From assembly GCA_001898505.1 (NCBI GenBank), contig MKTZ01000014.1, positions 186,001 to 250,000 of the forward strand: a DNA stretch of 64,000 bases. Direction: 5' to 3'. This stretch comes from Sphingobacteriales bacterium 50-39. GTDB lineage: Bacteria > Bacteroidota > Bacteroidia > Chitinophagales > Chitinophagaceae. The notes below the pieces were generated by a model. That model ran no database searches. It was not told where the DNA came from and saw only the letters and a list, made by a program, of their open reading frames with translations. Position numbers and translations under genes: made by a program. This document shows, one piece after another, positions 44,050-52,714 of the stretch; the stretch's first letter is position 1, and each line of letters starts with the position of its first letter.

Positions 44050-45252
44050 CTATTTGAACTGCAAATGCAGGGAGATAACATCCGACACCAGGTCTGTGGT
44101 CTGGGTATAATGACCATATCGTAACTCCAGCGCGCTAAGATGTGTACCGAATATCCCGTAGGGAGGCGCTATCCGCAGACCCGCCCCGAAGAAGCCGCTG
44201 GAGAAAGAGGATAGGGCGTAATTGCTGGTAAAGTACTTGTCCGTCGTCAGATGCTCTTCATAAGGTGCAAAGTATTTCACGGCAGTCTGTGTATAATACC
44301 GATAGAAAGGAGAAATGGATAAGAAAGGTGTCAGCTTTACCGGTACTTCCAGGCTGGCAGTATGCGCCTGCAGGCCCCAATTGTCCGTGTAATAACGGTA
44401 GTAACCGCGCAGGATGATCCTGTCCCCCATGAAATAGTTGAGCCTTAATCCAATGGGCAGTTTGAAACGGCTGGACGGCAGGTTCTCTACCGCATCCGAG
44501 CCATCCGTGAAATAAACGCGGTGAAAAGGCAGCCCTAAATACCCGTGTTGTTCGACCAGATCGAGCAGCAGCGTTGCCTGTAGCCGTGTATTGATGACCT
44601 GGGAAAAAGAAAAGGACGCCGTATAGGTTTGTCGGGGACTTGAGCCATAGTCGGGGTGCTTCCGTTCGCTAAAGCCGCCGTATGAGCCTGCGGGTTCAAA
44701 CTCCGACGGATATATGAGCCTGACCTGGTCGAAGTAAGCGCTGAGTTTTAATCCAAACTCTCCATTATTCTTTGTTTTTTTAGTAGCGCCCGCGTTGAGC
44801 CCAATGGATTTGTAATTGAATTCATTGGAATAATAGGCTCCCAGACTGAAGGAAGTACCTTTTTTCTCATTTTCGCGGGTCCAGTCCAGGGAAGGGTACA
44901 GACGGAGCCCGTCTGTCCTTCTGGAAGCGCCTGTCTTGGATATATATGCCTGAGAGGCTGCGGTGTGATGGTCAATTCCCATGCCCGCCGTCAGCGTATT
45001 CTTACGCCCGCGTGTATCCCATCCCACCCATTTCAGCTCCAGTCCATTGGCAAGATCGGTGACCTTCTCCGTACCGATGCCGCCGCCGATGGCGGAATGG
45101 TCCCCATTCTGTGTATAATAGCTCGAAACCAGGTTCACTTCGTCCAGCTTCAGCTTTCTGGGCTGAAAGGCGGCCGAATCCTTCGTCACCTGGGAAAAGG
45201 CATGCAGTAACATAAAATACATACCCACTACCGTCAAACAGATTTTCTTCAT
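44050..45252 (-). CDS. DUF3570 outer-membrane protein
   Basis: 400 residues with a signal peptide ending HAFSQ and a long barrel-like sequence alternating aromatic and polar residues, ending VISLHLQFK with a C-terminal Phe two positions from the end. It matches DUF3570, a family constantly found with ApbE, DUF4266 and a thioredoxin-like protein, exactly as here. Function unknown; an outer-membrane component of an ApbE-linked redox or metal system is the usual suggestion. It lies 17 bp after the DUF4266 gene. Confidence 0.9.
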   Translation of the reverse strand: MKKICLTVVGMYFMLLHAFSQVTKDSAAFQPRKLKLDEVNLVSSYYTQNGDHSAIGGGIGTEKVTDLANGLELKWVGWDTRGRKNTLTAGMGIDHHTAASQAYISKTGASRRTDGLRLYPSLDWTRENEKKGTSFSLGAYYSNEFNYKSIGLNAGATKKTKNNGEFGLKLSAYFDQVRLIYPSEFEPAGSYGGFSERKHPDYGSSPRQTYTASFSFSQVINTRLQATLLLDLVEQHGYLGLPFHRVYFTDGSDAVENLPSSRFKLPIGLRLNYFMGDRIILRGYYRYYTDNWGLQAHTASLEVPVKLTPFLSISPFYRYYTQTAVKYFAPYEEHLTTDKYFTSNYALSSFSSGFFGAGLRIAPPYGIFGTHLSALELRYGHYTQTTDLVSDVISLHLQFK

Positions 45253-45269
45253 GTGATAATGCTATGAAA

Positions 45270-45488
45270 TTAATTACAGCCGCATCCTCCACCCGTCTTG
45301 CCTCCGTTGGCGCCCGATGCGCCTTCGCGGTAGGATTGAAAATTGAGCTCATTCTTTTCCACTTTCCGGCTGGAAAGGGACATCTCGGAATCGTTGATCC
45401 TGCTCTTCTGATATTCTTTTACAGATGTGCAGGATAGGGTCATTGCTGTGATGGCAGCGCCGACCCAAAAAAATGTTTTCTTGTTCAT
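45270..45488 (-). CDS. DUF4266 lipoprotein
   Basis: 72 residues: a lipoprotein signal with MTLSCTSV (Cys20), then KEYQKSRINDSEMSLSSRK and a Gly-rich tail ending GGGCGCN with two cysteines. This is the complete DUF4266 pattern. The conserved C-terminal Cys-Gly-Cys suggests a covalent or metal-binding role. It lies between apbE and the DUF3570 gene, and the three are almost contiguous. Confidence 0.88.
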   Translation of the reverse strand: MNKKTFFWVGAAITAMTLSCTSVKEYQKSRINDSEMSLSSRKVEKNELNFQSYREGASGANGGKTGGGCGCN

Positions 45489-45497
45489 GTGAGCTTT

Positions 45498-46433
45498 TTA
45501 ATTAAAATGAAGGTTATGGGATGTGTAGATCTTGTCTTCATCGTCGATGAGGATGGCTTCCACGTCATTTATTTGATTGATCATATCCAGGCCGGCGTAT
45601 ACACCCATGATCATGACAGGCGTGGCCATGGCATCGGCGATCTCGGCATTGGGACAAATGATGGTGACGCTTTTTATCCCCGTCACAGGCAGACCCGTGC
45701 GGGGATTGATGGTATGGGAATATTTCTTACCATCGATGATGATATATTTTTCATAGTTGCCGGAAGTGGCCAACGCCATATTCGTAACATTGAGCCAGGA
45801 AAATATTTGCCCGGCGGCGTTGGGGTTGACAATACCAATAGTCCAGGGTCCGCCGTTGGGCTGATGGCCCCATGCTGCCAGGTCGCCGGAGGCGTTGACT
45901 ACGCCGCTGGTAACGCCCATCGACTGCATGACGGACTTTGCCCTTTCGGCGGCATAGCCTTTTCCGATGCCGCCAAAACCTATGCGCATGCCCTTTTCTT
46001 TCAGAAACACCGTCATCTTTTCCTTATCCAACAATACATTCCTGTAGTTGATCAATCTTACCATTTTCCGGGCCGTGTCCCTGTCCGGGAGCTGACGCAT
46101 GCTGGCATCGAAGTTCCAGAGGCTTTTATCGACCGATCCGTAGGTGATATCGAAGGCCCCCTGGGTGATCTGGGAGATACGGAGCGAACGTTCGATGAGG
46201 TGGAAGGTCTCCGGGCTTACGGTCACAGGGGCGATGCCTGCTCCGGCATTTATATGACAGGTCTCACTGTCTTCATTATAGGTGGTCAACAGCCGCTCGA
46301 TACGTTGTATCTCGGCGACACCCGCATCGATCCTTTCCATAGCCCATTGTTCATCGTGGGCTACCACGCTGAGCTCGAAATGGTTGCCCATCAGTCGCAT
46401 GGAACGTTTGAAAAGCTGTTGATCCATTGTCAT
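45498..46433 (-). CDS. apbE: FAD:protein FMN transferase
   Basis: 311 residues from the ATG at 46433, 5 bases after the thioredoxin-family stop; upstream in-frame ATG codons lie inside that gene. ApbE motifs: RSMRLMGNHFELSVVA, GAFDITYGSVDKSLWNFD, GIGKGYAAERAKSVMQSMGV, NASGDLAAWG and YSHTINPRTGLPVTG. The enzyme attaches FMN to Thr/Ser of exported flavoproteins. No signal peptide or lipobox is visible from this start, which is unusual since many ApbE proteins are periplasmic. The export state is therefore open. The acceptor protein is not obvious. Confidence 0.93.
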   Translation of the reverse strand: MTMDQQLFKRSMRLMGNHFELSVVAHDEQWAMERIDAGVAEIQRIERLLTTYNEDSETCHINAGAGIAPVTVSPETFHLIERSLRISQITQGAFDITYGSVDKSLWNFDASMRQLPDRDTARKMVRLINYRNVLLDKEKMTVFLKEKGMRIGFGGIGKGYAAERAKSVMQSMGVTSGVVNASGDLAAWGHQPNGGPWTIGIVNPNAAGQIFSWLNVTNMALATSGNYEKYIIIDGKKYSHTINPRTGLPVTGIKSVTIICPNAEIADAMATPVMIMGVYAGLDMINQINDVEAILIDDEDKIYTSHNLHFN

Positions 46434-46438
46434 ATTCC

Positions 46439-46924
46439 TTAATGAGAGCGATCCTGATCGATGATGGACGCTATCTGCCCGGCGAACTCCGCTGGTTTTA
46501 GTCCCGGATTGCCTTCCCATTGTTTCAATATTTTGCCATCTGCGCCAAGTAATAGGGTCAGCGGGAATTTGCCCTGTGAATTGTATTGGTCAGCCAGCCG
46601 GTCGTTCATTTGCTGTTGCTCTTTGGACAGCTGGTTTTTTCTCAGACGGGGGAAGTCGGCATTGACCAGTACTAATGTACTGTCCGAGAATGACTGAAAA
46701 GAAGGGTCGTCGAAGACCTCTTTGCGCAGCATGATACAGGGGCCGCACCAGTCGCTGCCGGAGAAATTGAGGAGAATATGTTTGTGCTCTTGCCTGGCCA
46801 GCTGCTGCGCTTCTTCCATATTGGAATGCCATTGAGGGGGAGTCGGGCTGACATGCCATTGGGCTGGTCCCCAGCCAGTAAGTACAATGAGAAAAAGGTA
46901 TTTGAGCATACAACTACTATTCAA
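46439..46924 (-). CDS. Thioredoxin-family protein, secreted
   Basis: 161 residues; an N-terminal hydrophobic segment (MNSSCMLKYLFLIVLTGWGPAQ) looks like a signal peptide or anchor. The thioredoxin fold has ILLNFSGSDWCGPCIMLRKEV with the active CGPC, and cis-Pro in KFPLTLLL. It should act as an envelope thiol reductase. Genes of this type lie with ApbE, DUF4266 and DUF3570 in many bacteria. It begins 61 bp after the barrel-protein gene. Confidence 0.9.
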   Translation of the reverse strand: MNSSCMLKYLFLIVLTGWGPAQWHVSPTPPQWHSNMEEAQQLARQEHKHILLNFSGSDWCGPCIMLRKEVFDDPSFQSFSDSTLVLVNADFPRLRKNQLSKEQQQMNDRLADQYNSQGKFPLTLLLGADGKILKQWEGNPGLKPAEFAGQIASIIDQDRSH

Positions 46925-46985
46925 TGTTTAAACACGGGATGATAAATAACGCAAGCCTGCCCGTTTATGTTCTGTTAAAACCAGC

Positions 46986-47756
46986 CTACTTGTGGAACCG
47001 ATAGCCCAGGATTAGTTTAAAGATAGCATTATCAGTGCTTTGTGTCAGACCCCAGCCGAAGCCGAAATTCAATTCCCAATCCGGTGACCAGTCCAGGTCC
47101 ACTGCCGCGAACAATTGCTCCTGTTGTGTCTGATAAGGTTGGAAATGGTTCAGCGGGCCCAGCGATCCATAGTATTCGAAACCTCCCGCGACGACCTTGG
47201 TCACATTGTAGGAGGCTTTGAAGTTGGGCGAGAACACATATCCCTGGTCTTTATTGACGCCGTGAAAAGATTTATCAAAGGTCGGGTTGAAAGAGAGATA
47301 CAATTTATCCCACTGCTTGTCCACGATGGGTCTTATCTCCAGGCTCCAGTCATCTTCGCTGTACTCTCTTTTCTGATACCCCGCCTCCATGGAGAGACTG
47401 ACCCCTACAGGCCATTTCCAGGAGGATGGGACCATCACTCTCGGCCTGATATGACTACCTACGTAAGTGGTACGATGATCGTTGCCAATGGTATTAAAAA
47501 AATAAAAACCTGTTTCGAACCAGCTGTTCCAGCCATGGGTGATCTCGATGGTTTCGTGGAGGACATGGTTGGTTGGCAGGACCTTATTCTCCGCGGTGGT
47601 AGCTCCGTCGAAGGTATAATTGCTGTGCAGCTCGACCATGGTGCTGCCTTTTTGGACCGTGGGCGAGGCATAGACCTGGATCTCATAGTTGTCCTGCGCT
47701 TGCAGCCCGTATGAGGCGGTCAGCAGGAGGAAAAACAAGTATACGGGTGTGCGCAT
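46986..47756 (-). CDS. Outer-membrane beta-barrel protein of unknown function
   Basis: 256 residues with a signal peptide (ending SYGLQAQ) and a barrel-like sequence ending FKLILGYRFHK. The N-terminal IQVYASPTVQKGSTMVELHSN and HETIEITHGWNSWFETGFYFF are seen in 'transporter'-type porins of Bacteroidota. No ligand can be assigned. It stands 44 bp after the oxidase-like gene and before the thioredoxin/ApbE cluster, so all six minus-strand genes from 49042 down to 44050 may be one transcript. Confidence 0.75.
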   Translation of the reverse strand: MRTPVYLFFLLLTASYGLQAQDNYEIQVYASPTVQKGSTMVELHSNYTFDGATTAENKVLPTNHVLHETIEITHGWNSWFETGFYFFNTIGNDHRTTYVGSHIRPRVMVPSSWKWPVGVSLSMEAGYQKREYSEDDWSLEIRPIVDKQWDKLYLSFNPTFDKSFHGVNKDQGYVFSPNFKASYNVTKVVAGGFEYYGSLGPLNHFQPYQTQQEQLFAAVDLDWSPDWELNFGFGWGLTQSTDNAIFKLILGYRFHK

Positions 47757-47800
47757 ATTTGAGCGCTAATTTCTGTCCTAATTCTGTAGATTTTTTGAAG

Positions 47801-49042
47801 TTAGGGAAGACGCCGTAATTGGGCGCCGGACACCGATAAAGCACCGGCCGACATGATCAGGGCCGCCCCCAGTAAATAATAGCCGGCTGCCCCCCAGACC
47901 AGCGAGGAAAACTGCAGGAGGCTTTGGATCAACAACAGGAGCTCATTGAGAATTACACCGGCAATAAATAGCAACAAGCCCGTCCGTGCTGCTCCCGTGC
48001 GCAATGTGAGGAGACCCTGGTAGATAAAGAAGCCGAGCACCATAAAGGTCACGAAACCCAGGACCACCAGGTGAAGATAGGCAATGATCACCGGCCGGTG
48101 GCTAAAAGCGAGGCTTCCCAATCGGGGGACGACAGATAATGCCTGGAGCGTCAATTTAATGGCGAAGGCTGCAAAGGAAAGGGCCCATATATTCCGGGCA
48201 GCGGCAGGCATACGACCCGACCATCGACCATTATTGCGAACAAGAAAGATACAGAAGACGATAAGGGCCGCCAGCTGGAGCAGAACAGCAAAGACGCTGA
48301 CAACCCATACCCATGCCGGGGGATCTGTCCAAAGCAAGGAAAGACAATAGGCCGGGATACAGGCAATGCCCATCAGCCAGACAAAGGCGCGCCCCAGCGA
48401 CTGACAGGTAGGCGCCCCATATCGGAATACGGACCAGAAGAAAAGAGCGATAACCCCGAAACTAAACCAGCCGTTGTACTGGAAATGTAAATAGAGATAG
48501 ATGGCATTATAGTAGAATGACATGCTGCCGATATGGTGTGACATGCTATAAGCCAGGAGATAGGGACCTGCACTGGACAGGACCAGGAACAATAGCGCCA
48601 GTTGAACGCAGCGCCTGACCAGCGGCGGCCATGATGCATTCCGGCTATCATATAAATACCGGATGGCAAACCAATAGGAGAACAGGACCGATATAGAGGA
48701 GAATAGGATAGACACCGTGCCATACCCCTGGCAGGTGAAGCTGACAAGCATTCCAAAGCTGGAAAGCTGATTGAGCCAGAACTGGTAGCGATAGACGGGC
48801 GATAGTCTCACGCCGGACGTGGTAAGGATGTATAGCAGGGCGGTAAAGAGCGCCGTGGTGATCCAGCCGGAGAAGGCAAAATGGGAATGCGCGTTGAGCA
48901 GGTATTTGTAATCCAGGACCGGGAAGGCAAAAGTCGCTTTATAGCGGAGCGCGACACCAAGGACAGATACGATAAACAGGTTGATTGTGGCATAAATGAC
49001 CCACCGCCGAAGTTGTGATAAAGCCTGATCTGCACTAAACAT
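47801..49042 (-). CDS. Heme-copper oxidase subunit I-like membrane protein
   Basis: 413 residues with about twelve membrane helices. NAHSHFAFSGW (His52, His54) and YLYLHFQYNGWFSFG (His186), with AYLHLVVLGF (His324), resemble histidine helices of NorB/cbb3-type subunit I. The CuB ligand motif HPEVY...HH and the catalytic Tyr region are not recognisable. It may bind heme without being a terminal oxidase, perhaps serving NO/N2O metabolism, since it diverges from the nos operon. The -7 TACTTTAG (49046-49053) is directly before the start and 52.5 bp from the shared dyad at 49099. Confidence 0.7.
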   Translation of the reverse strand: MFSADQALSQLRRWVIYATINLFIVSVLGVALRYKATFAFPVLDYKYLLNAHSHFAFSGWITTALFTALLYILTTSGVRLSPVYRYQFWLNQLSSFGMLVSFTCQGYGTVSILFSSISVLFSYWFAIRYLYDSRNASWPPLVRRCVQLALLFLVLSSAGPYLLAYSMSHHIGSMSFYYNAIYLYLHFQYNGWFSFGVIALFFWSVFRYGAPTCQSLGRAFVWLMGIACIPAYCLSLLWTDPPAWVWVVSVFAVLLQLAALIVFCIFLVRNNGRWSGRMPAAARNIWALSFAAFAIKLTLQALSVVPRLGSLAFSHRPVIIAYLHLVVLGFVTFMVLGFFIYQGLLTLRTGAARTGLLLFIAGVILNELLLLIQSLLQFSSLVWGAAGYYLLGAALIMSAGALSVSGAQLRRLP

Positions 49043-49045
49043 ACG

Positions 49046-49162
49046 CTAAAGTACTTGTAGGGCTAGGGGGGAGATATGACCCCTGTTCCCGCCCGGGGTG
49101 ATTTAAGTCAGGCGATTTATGATATAAATCATATTTATAGGACATGTCGAGGCGTAATCTTG
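49046..49162. promoter_or_regulatory. Divergent promoter oxidase-like gene / nos operon with CRP/FNR-type sites
   Basis: Perfect dyads TGA-TTTAAG-TCA (49099-49110) and TGA-TATAAA-TCA (49120-49131) have centres 21 bp apart. Rightward -7 TAATCTTG (49155-49162) is 51.5 and 30.5 bp away. Leftward -7 TACTTTAG (49046-49053) is 52.5 bp from the first dyad and 30.5 bp from a degenerate TGA-CCCCTG-TTC at 49077-49088. Confidence 0.83.
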
Positions 49163-49191
49163 TGCACAATTATTAAATCAATCATAATAAA

Positions 49192-49680
49192 ATGAGAAAG
49201 ATCCTTTTAATGGCAGCGTTACTGGGGTTTACCTGGGCCTGCTCCAATAACAGCAGTAGCTCCGCGGGACCTGCAACCTCTTCGTCATCCGATGAAAGCG
49301 CAAAGGCGTCAACCGCTGCTGGCAGCACGAACTATGATTCAGTAAAAGGGGCCGGAAAGTTTACGCATGTCGAGCTGAACGAAAAGCTGGATGACAAGAT
49401 GATCGCGTCCGGTAAGAGCATTTACGAACTGAAATGTTCGGCCTGTCATAAGCTGACGGCTGAAAAGCTCGTAGGGCCCGGTTGGCTGGGAGTGACCGAT
49501 CGCCATAAGCCCGAGTGGATCATGAATTTCGCGACCAATACGGATGAAATGATCGACAAGGACCCAAAAGCGCAGGCGATGCTGCAGGTCTGTATGGTGA
49601 GGATGCCCAATCAACACCTTTCCGACGAAGATGCACGGAGTATCCTGGAGTATATGCGTAAGAATGACCACTCAAAATAA
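49192..49680 (+). CDS. c-type cytochrome lipoprotein
   Basis: 162 residues: a lipoprotein signal with FTWACS (Cys17), a low-complexity Ser/Ala linker (to about residue 45), and a class I cytochrome c domain with heme motif CSACH (Cys82, Cys85, His86) and a likely axial Met138 in VRMPNQH. It is the first gene of the nos operon, 27 bp before nosZ, and is the probable electron donor to nitrous-oxide reductase, anchored at a membrane facing the periplasm. Confidence 0.93.
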   Translation: MRKILLMAALLGFTWACSNNSSSSAGPATSSSSDESAKASTAAGSTNYDSVKGAGKFTHVELNEKLDDKMIASGKSIYELKCSACHKLTAEKLVGPGWLGVTDRHKPEWIMNFATNTDEMIDKDPKAQAMLQVCMVRMPNQHLSDEDARSILEYMRKNDHSK

Positions 49681-49707
49681 CTTGTCTTAATCATTAAATA
49701 GAAAAAA

Positions 49708-51690
49708 ATGTACACGCAGAAATTTTATTTGCTGGCCGTGACCCTGATAGGGCTTTCACTGGCCACGCCCTCCTGCAAGCCGCGGAACGAATCCACCGCT
49801 ATTACGTCGGATGCTGCTGAAAAAACATATGTTGCGCCGGGTAAGTATGATGAGTTTTACAACTTCGTGTCGGGAGGCTTCAACGGCCAGATATCGGTGT
49901 ATGGTCTGCCATCCGGCAGGCTGTTGAAGATCGTTCCTGTCTTCTCTGTCTTTCCGGAGAATGGATATGGTTACAGCGAAGAGACAAAACCCATGCTGAA
50001 CACCTCCAATGGGTTCGTACCCTGGGATGACCAGCACCATTTGGAGCTGTCGCAGAAAGATGGCAGCCCGGATGGCCGGTGGCTCTTTGCCAATGCCAAC
50101 AATACACCCAGGGTGGCGCGTATCAACCTGGCCACTTTCAAGACGGAGGAGATACTGGAACTGCCCAATAGCGCCGGCAACCACTCTTCTCCCTTCTGCA
50201 CCGAGAACACTGAATATATTGTGGCGGGTACACGTTTTAGCGTCCCCATCGGTGACAACACCGACCTGCCCATCAGCTCCTACAAAAAGAACTTTCATGG
50301 TACCGTAAGCTTTATAAAGGTCGATTCCGGCACAGGACACCTCTCACTGGCCTTCCAGATACTGCTTCCCGGGATCAATTTCGACCTGAGCCATGCGGGC
50401 AAAGGGCCAAGTCACGACTGGTTCTTCTTTTCGTGCTACAATACGGAACAGGCACATACCCTGCTGGAGGTGAATGCTTCCCAACGGGATAAGGATTTTA
50501 TCATGGCAGTAAACTGGAAAAAGGCGGAGGAATATGTCCGCGAGCACAAAGGCGATCTCAAAAAAGTATCTTATGTACACAACGTGCTTGACGAGAAGAC
50601 GCAAACTGCGACATCGACAAAAGAAAGCCAGGTACTCGTACTGGACCCAGTGCAATTGCATGACTTCGTCTATTTTATTCCCTGCCCCAAATCACCGCAC
50701 GGCTGTGATGTAGACCCCACCGGCGAATACATCGTCGGCAGTGGCAAGCTGGCTGCCCTGATCCCTGTCTTCTCTTTCACAAAGATCCAGAAAGCCATCG
50801 GCGATAAGCAGTTCGACGGGGACTATGCGGGCATACCCGTTATCAAATATGATGCTGCATTATACGGCGAGGTCCAGAAACCTGGCTTAGGCCCCTTGCA
50901 TACAGAGTTTGACGGGAAGGGGAATGCCTATACCTCCATGTTTGTATCGTCGGAAGTAGTAAAGTGGAGTATCAAGGATCTCAAGGTCCTGGATCGGAAA
51001 CCGACCTTCTATTCCGTAGGGCATCTTTGCATCCCCGGCGGTGATACGAAGCACCCGTATGGCAAATACCTGATCGCCTATAATAAAATAACAAAGGACA
51101 GATATCTTCCCACCGGTCCGGAACTGGCCCAAAGTGCGCAGCTGTATGATATTTCGGGCGACAAGATGGAAATGATCCTGGATTTTCCCACTGTCGGGGA
51201 GCCTCACTATGCACAGGCCTTACCGGCAGACCTCATTTCCAAGAATTCCGTGAAGTTCTATAAGATAGAGGAAAACAACAATCCTTTTGTCACCAAGGGT
51301 GAGAAGGCCGCCAAGGTGGTAAGGGATGGCAACAAGGTACATGTCTATATTACAGCCATCCGCTCGCACTTCGTGCCCGATAACATCGAAGGGGTCCGGC
51401 TTGGTGACGAGGTATATTTCCACGTGACGAACCTGGAACAGGATTGGGATATCCCACATGGATTTGCCGTCAAGGGCGCCGCCAATGCGGAAATACTTAT
51501 CATGCCTGGCGAGACCTGCACGTTGAAATGGACGCCGACCGAGGCCGGTGTATTCCCCATCTATTGCACGGACTTCTGCAGCGCGCTGCACCAGGAAATG
51601 CAGGGATATATACGGGTGTCCAAGGCAGGCGCCAATACTCCATTGATCTTCGGTACCAATCTTGCCGATAGCTCGGTAGCTAAAAATTAA
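49708..51690 (+). CDS. nosZ: Nitrous-oxide reductase, Sec-dependent clade II
   Basis: 660 residues. The signal is a Sec/lipoprotein type (LSLATPSCKP, Cys23), not a twin-arginine signal, which is the mark of clade II NosZ. The N-terminal seven-bladed propeller binds the CuZ cluster (DDQHHLELSQ, KSPHGCDVDPTG, GLGPLHTEFDGKGNAYTS). The C-terminal cupredoxin holds CuA (GVFPIYCTDFCSALHQEMQGY: C-x3-C-x3-H-x2-M). It reduces N2O to N2 in the periplasm. Operon order: cytochrome c, nosZ, nosL fusion, nosD, nosF, nosY, TonB receptor. Confidence 0.98.
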   Translation: MYTQKFYLLAVTLIGLSLATPSCKPRNESTAITSDAAEKTYVAPGKYDEFYNFVSGGFNGQISVYGLPSGRLLKIVPVFSVFPENGYGYSEETKPMLNTSNGFVPWDDQHHLELSQKDGSPDGRWLFANANNTPRVARINLATFKTEEILELPNSAGNHSSPFCTENTEYIVAGTRFSVPIGDNTDLPISSYKKNFHGTVSFIKVDSGTGHLSLAFQILLPGINFDLSHAGKGPSHDWFFFSCYNTEQAHTLLEVNASQRDKDFIMAVNWKKAEEYVREHKGDLKKVSYVHNVLDEKTQTATSTKESQVLVLDPVQLHDFVYFIPCPKSPHGCDVDPTGEYIVGSGKLAALIPVFSFTKIQKAIGDKQFDGDYAGIPVIKYDAALYGEVQKPGLGPLHTEFDGKGNAYTSMFVSSEVVKWSIKDLKVLDRKPTFYSVGHLCIPGGDTKHPYGKYLIAYNKITKDRYLPTGPELAQSAQLYDISGDKMEMILDFPTVGEPHYAQALPADLISKNSVKFYKIEENNNPFVTKGEKAAKVVRDGNKVHVYITAIRSHFVPDNIEGVRLGDEVYFHVTNLEQDWDIPHGFAVKGAANAEILIMPGETCTLKWTPTEAGVFPIYCTDFCSALHQEMQGYIRVSKAGANTPLIFGTNLADSSVAKN

Positions 51691-51694
51691 TAAG

Positions 51695-52714
51695 TTGTTT
51701 ATGGAAAGGAAACTGTCTTCCTTATTCCGGGTTGCCATTTTTCTGATCTCCCTTGCGATGTTTGCGGTGCTCAGTCTTCCGATATGGAAGATTGAGCTCT
51801 CCGCACCGCAGTACCCGGAAGGATTGACATTAAAGATCTATGCGGACCGTATCGGTGGTGATGTGGATATTGTCAATGGACTAAACCACTACATCGGAAT
51901 GCACACGCTGCATACCCGTGATTTTGTGGAGTTCACCGTATTGCCTTATATCATTGGAGGTTTTGCGGTGTTGGGATTGCTGGTCGTGTTGATCGGCAGG
52001 CGCAAGGTATTTTACGGCTGGGCATTCCTCTTTTTGCTGATCGCCTTTACCTCCATGATCGATTTTTACCGGTGGGAATATAACTACGGGCACAATCTCG
52101 ATCCGGAAGCGCCGATCCAGGTACCCGGAATGGCGTATCAACCACCTCTGATAGGCTTTAAGCAGCTGTTGAACTTCGGAGCCTATTCTATCCCTGACTC
52201 TGGCGGATGGACCTTTGTAGGGGTTGGTATTGCGATCGCGACGCTCGTGATACTGGACTGGCGGGGGATCAGACGCAAAAGCCGTGTAAGCACCGTGGCG
52301 GCAGGGCTAGCATTGATGGTTTTTTCCGGGTCGCTCCAGGGATGCAGCAGCAGCGGACCACAACCGATACAGTACGGACAGGACAATTGCGCATTTTGCA
52401 AGATGACATTTACCGACCGGCGATTTGGCGGCGAGGTCGTTACCCAAAAAGGCAAGGTCTTCAAATTCGATGATCTGCATTGTCTGCTGGGATCGCTAAA
52501 AGCGGGTGTACCTGCCCGTCAGGACATTGGAAGCATTTATCTGATCGACTTTGTGAACGGCGGCTGGATCAGTACGGAAAGCGCCTTGCTGTTGCATTCT
52601 CCCGGCCTCCATTCGCCCATGGGAGGAGATATAGCAGCGTTTGCCGGCAAGGAGACCCTCGACCAACAACAATATAAAGGTGAAATAGTATCATGGAAAG
52701 ACTTATATCATTAA
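51695..52714 (+). CDS. nosL: NosL copper chaperone fused to an N-terminal membrane domain
   Basis: 339 residues (337 from the ATG at 51701). The first ~190 residues form a membrane domain with four helices (about 10-30, 85-105, 110-125, 168-188) and a soluble loop between helices 1 and 2 (about 31-84). A fifth hydrophobic stretch ends in LQGC (about 213-216), which looks like the lipoprotein signal of ordinary NosL now lying inside the chain. The NosL domain follows with the Cu(I) motif CAFCKM and DDLHCLLG. NosL delivers copper for NosZ assembly. It overlaps nosD by 22 bases. Confidence 0.88.
   Translation: MFMERKLSSLFRVAIFLISLAMFAVLSLPIWKIELSAPQYPEGLTLKIYADRIGGDVDIVNGLNHYIGMHTLHTRDFVEFTVLPYIIGGFAVLGLLVVLIGRRKVFYGWAFLFLLIAFTSMIDFYRWEYNYGHNLDPEAPIQVPGMAYQPPLIGFKQLLNFGAYSIPDSGGWTFVGVGIAIATLVILDWRGIRRKSRVSTVAAGLALMVFSGSLQGCSSSGPQPIQYGQDNCAFCKMTFTDRRFGGEVVTQKGKVFKFDDLHCLLGSLKAGVPARQDIGSIYLIDFVNGGWISTESALLLHSPGLHSPMGGDIAAFAGKETLDQQQYKGEIVSWKDLYH

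Noticed and set aside
45489-46442. Open frame of 317 codons antisense to apbE
   Set aside because: It mirrors apbE, shows no domain or signal sequence, and has no promoter; it is an antisense shadow.
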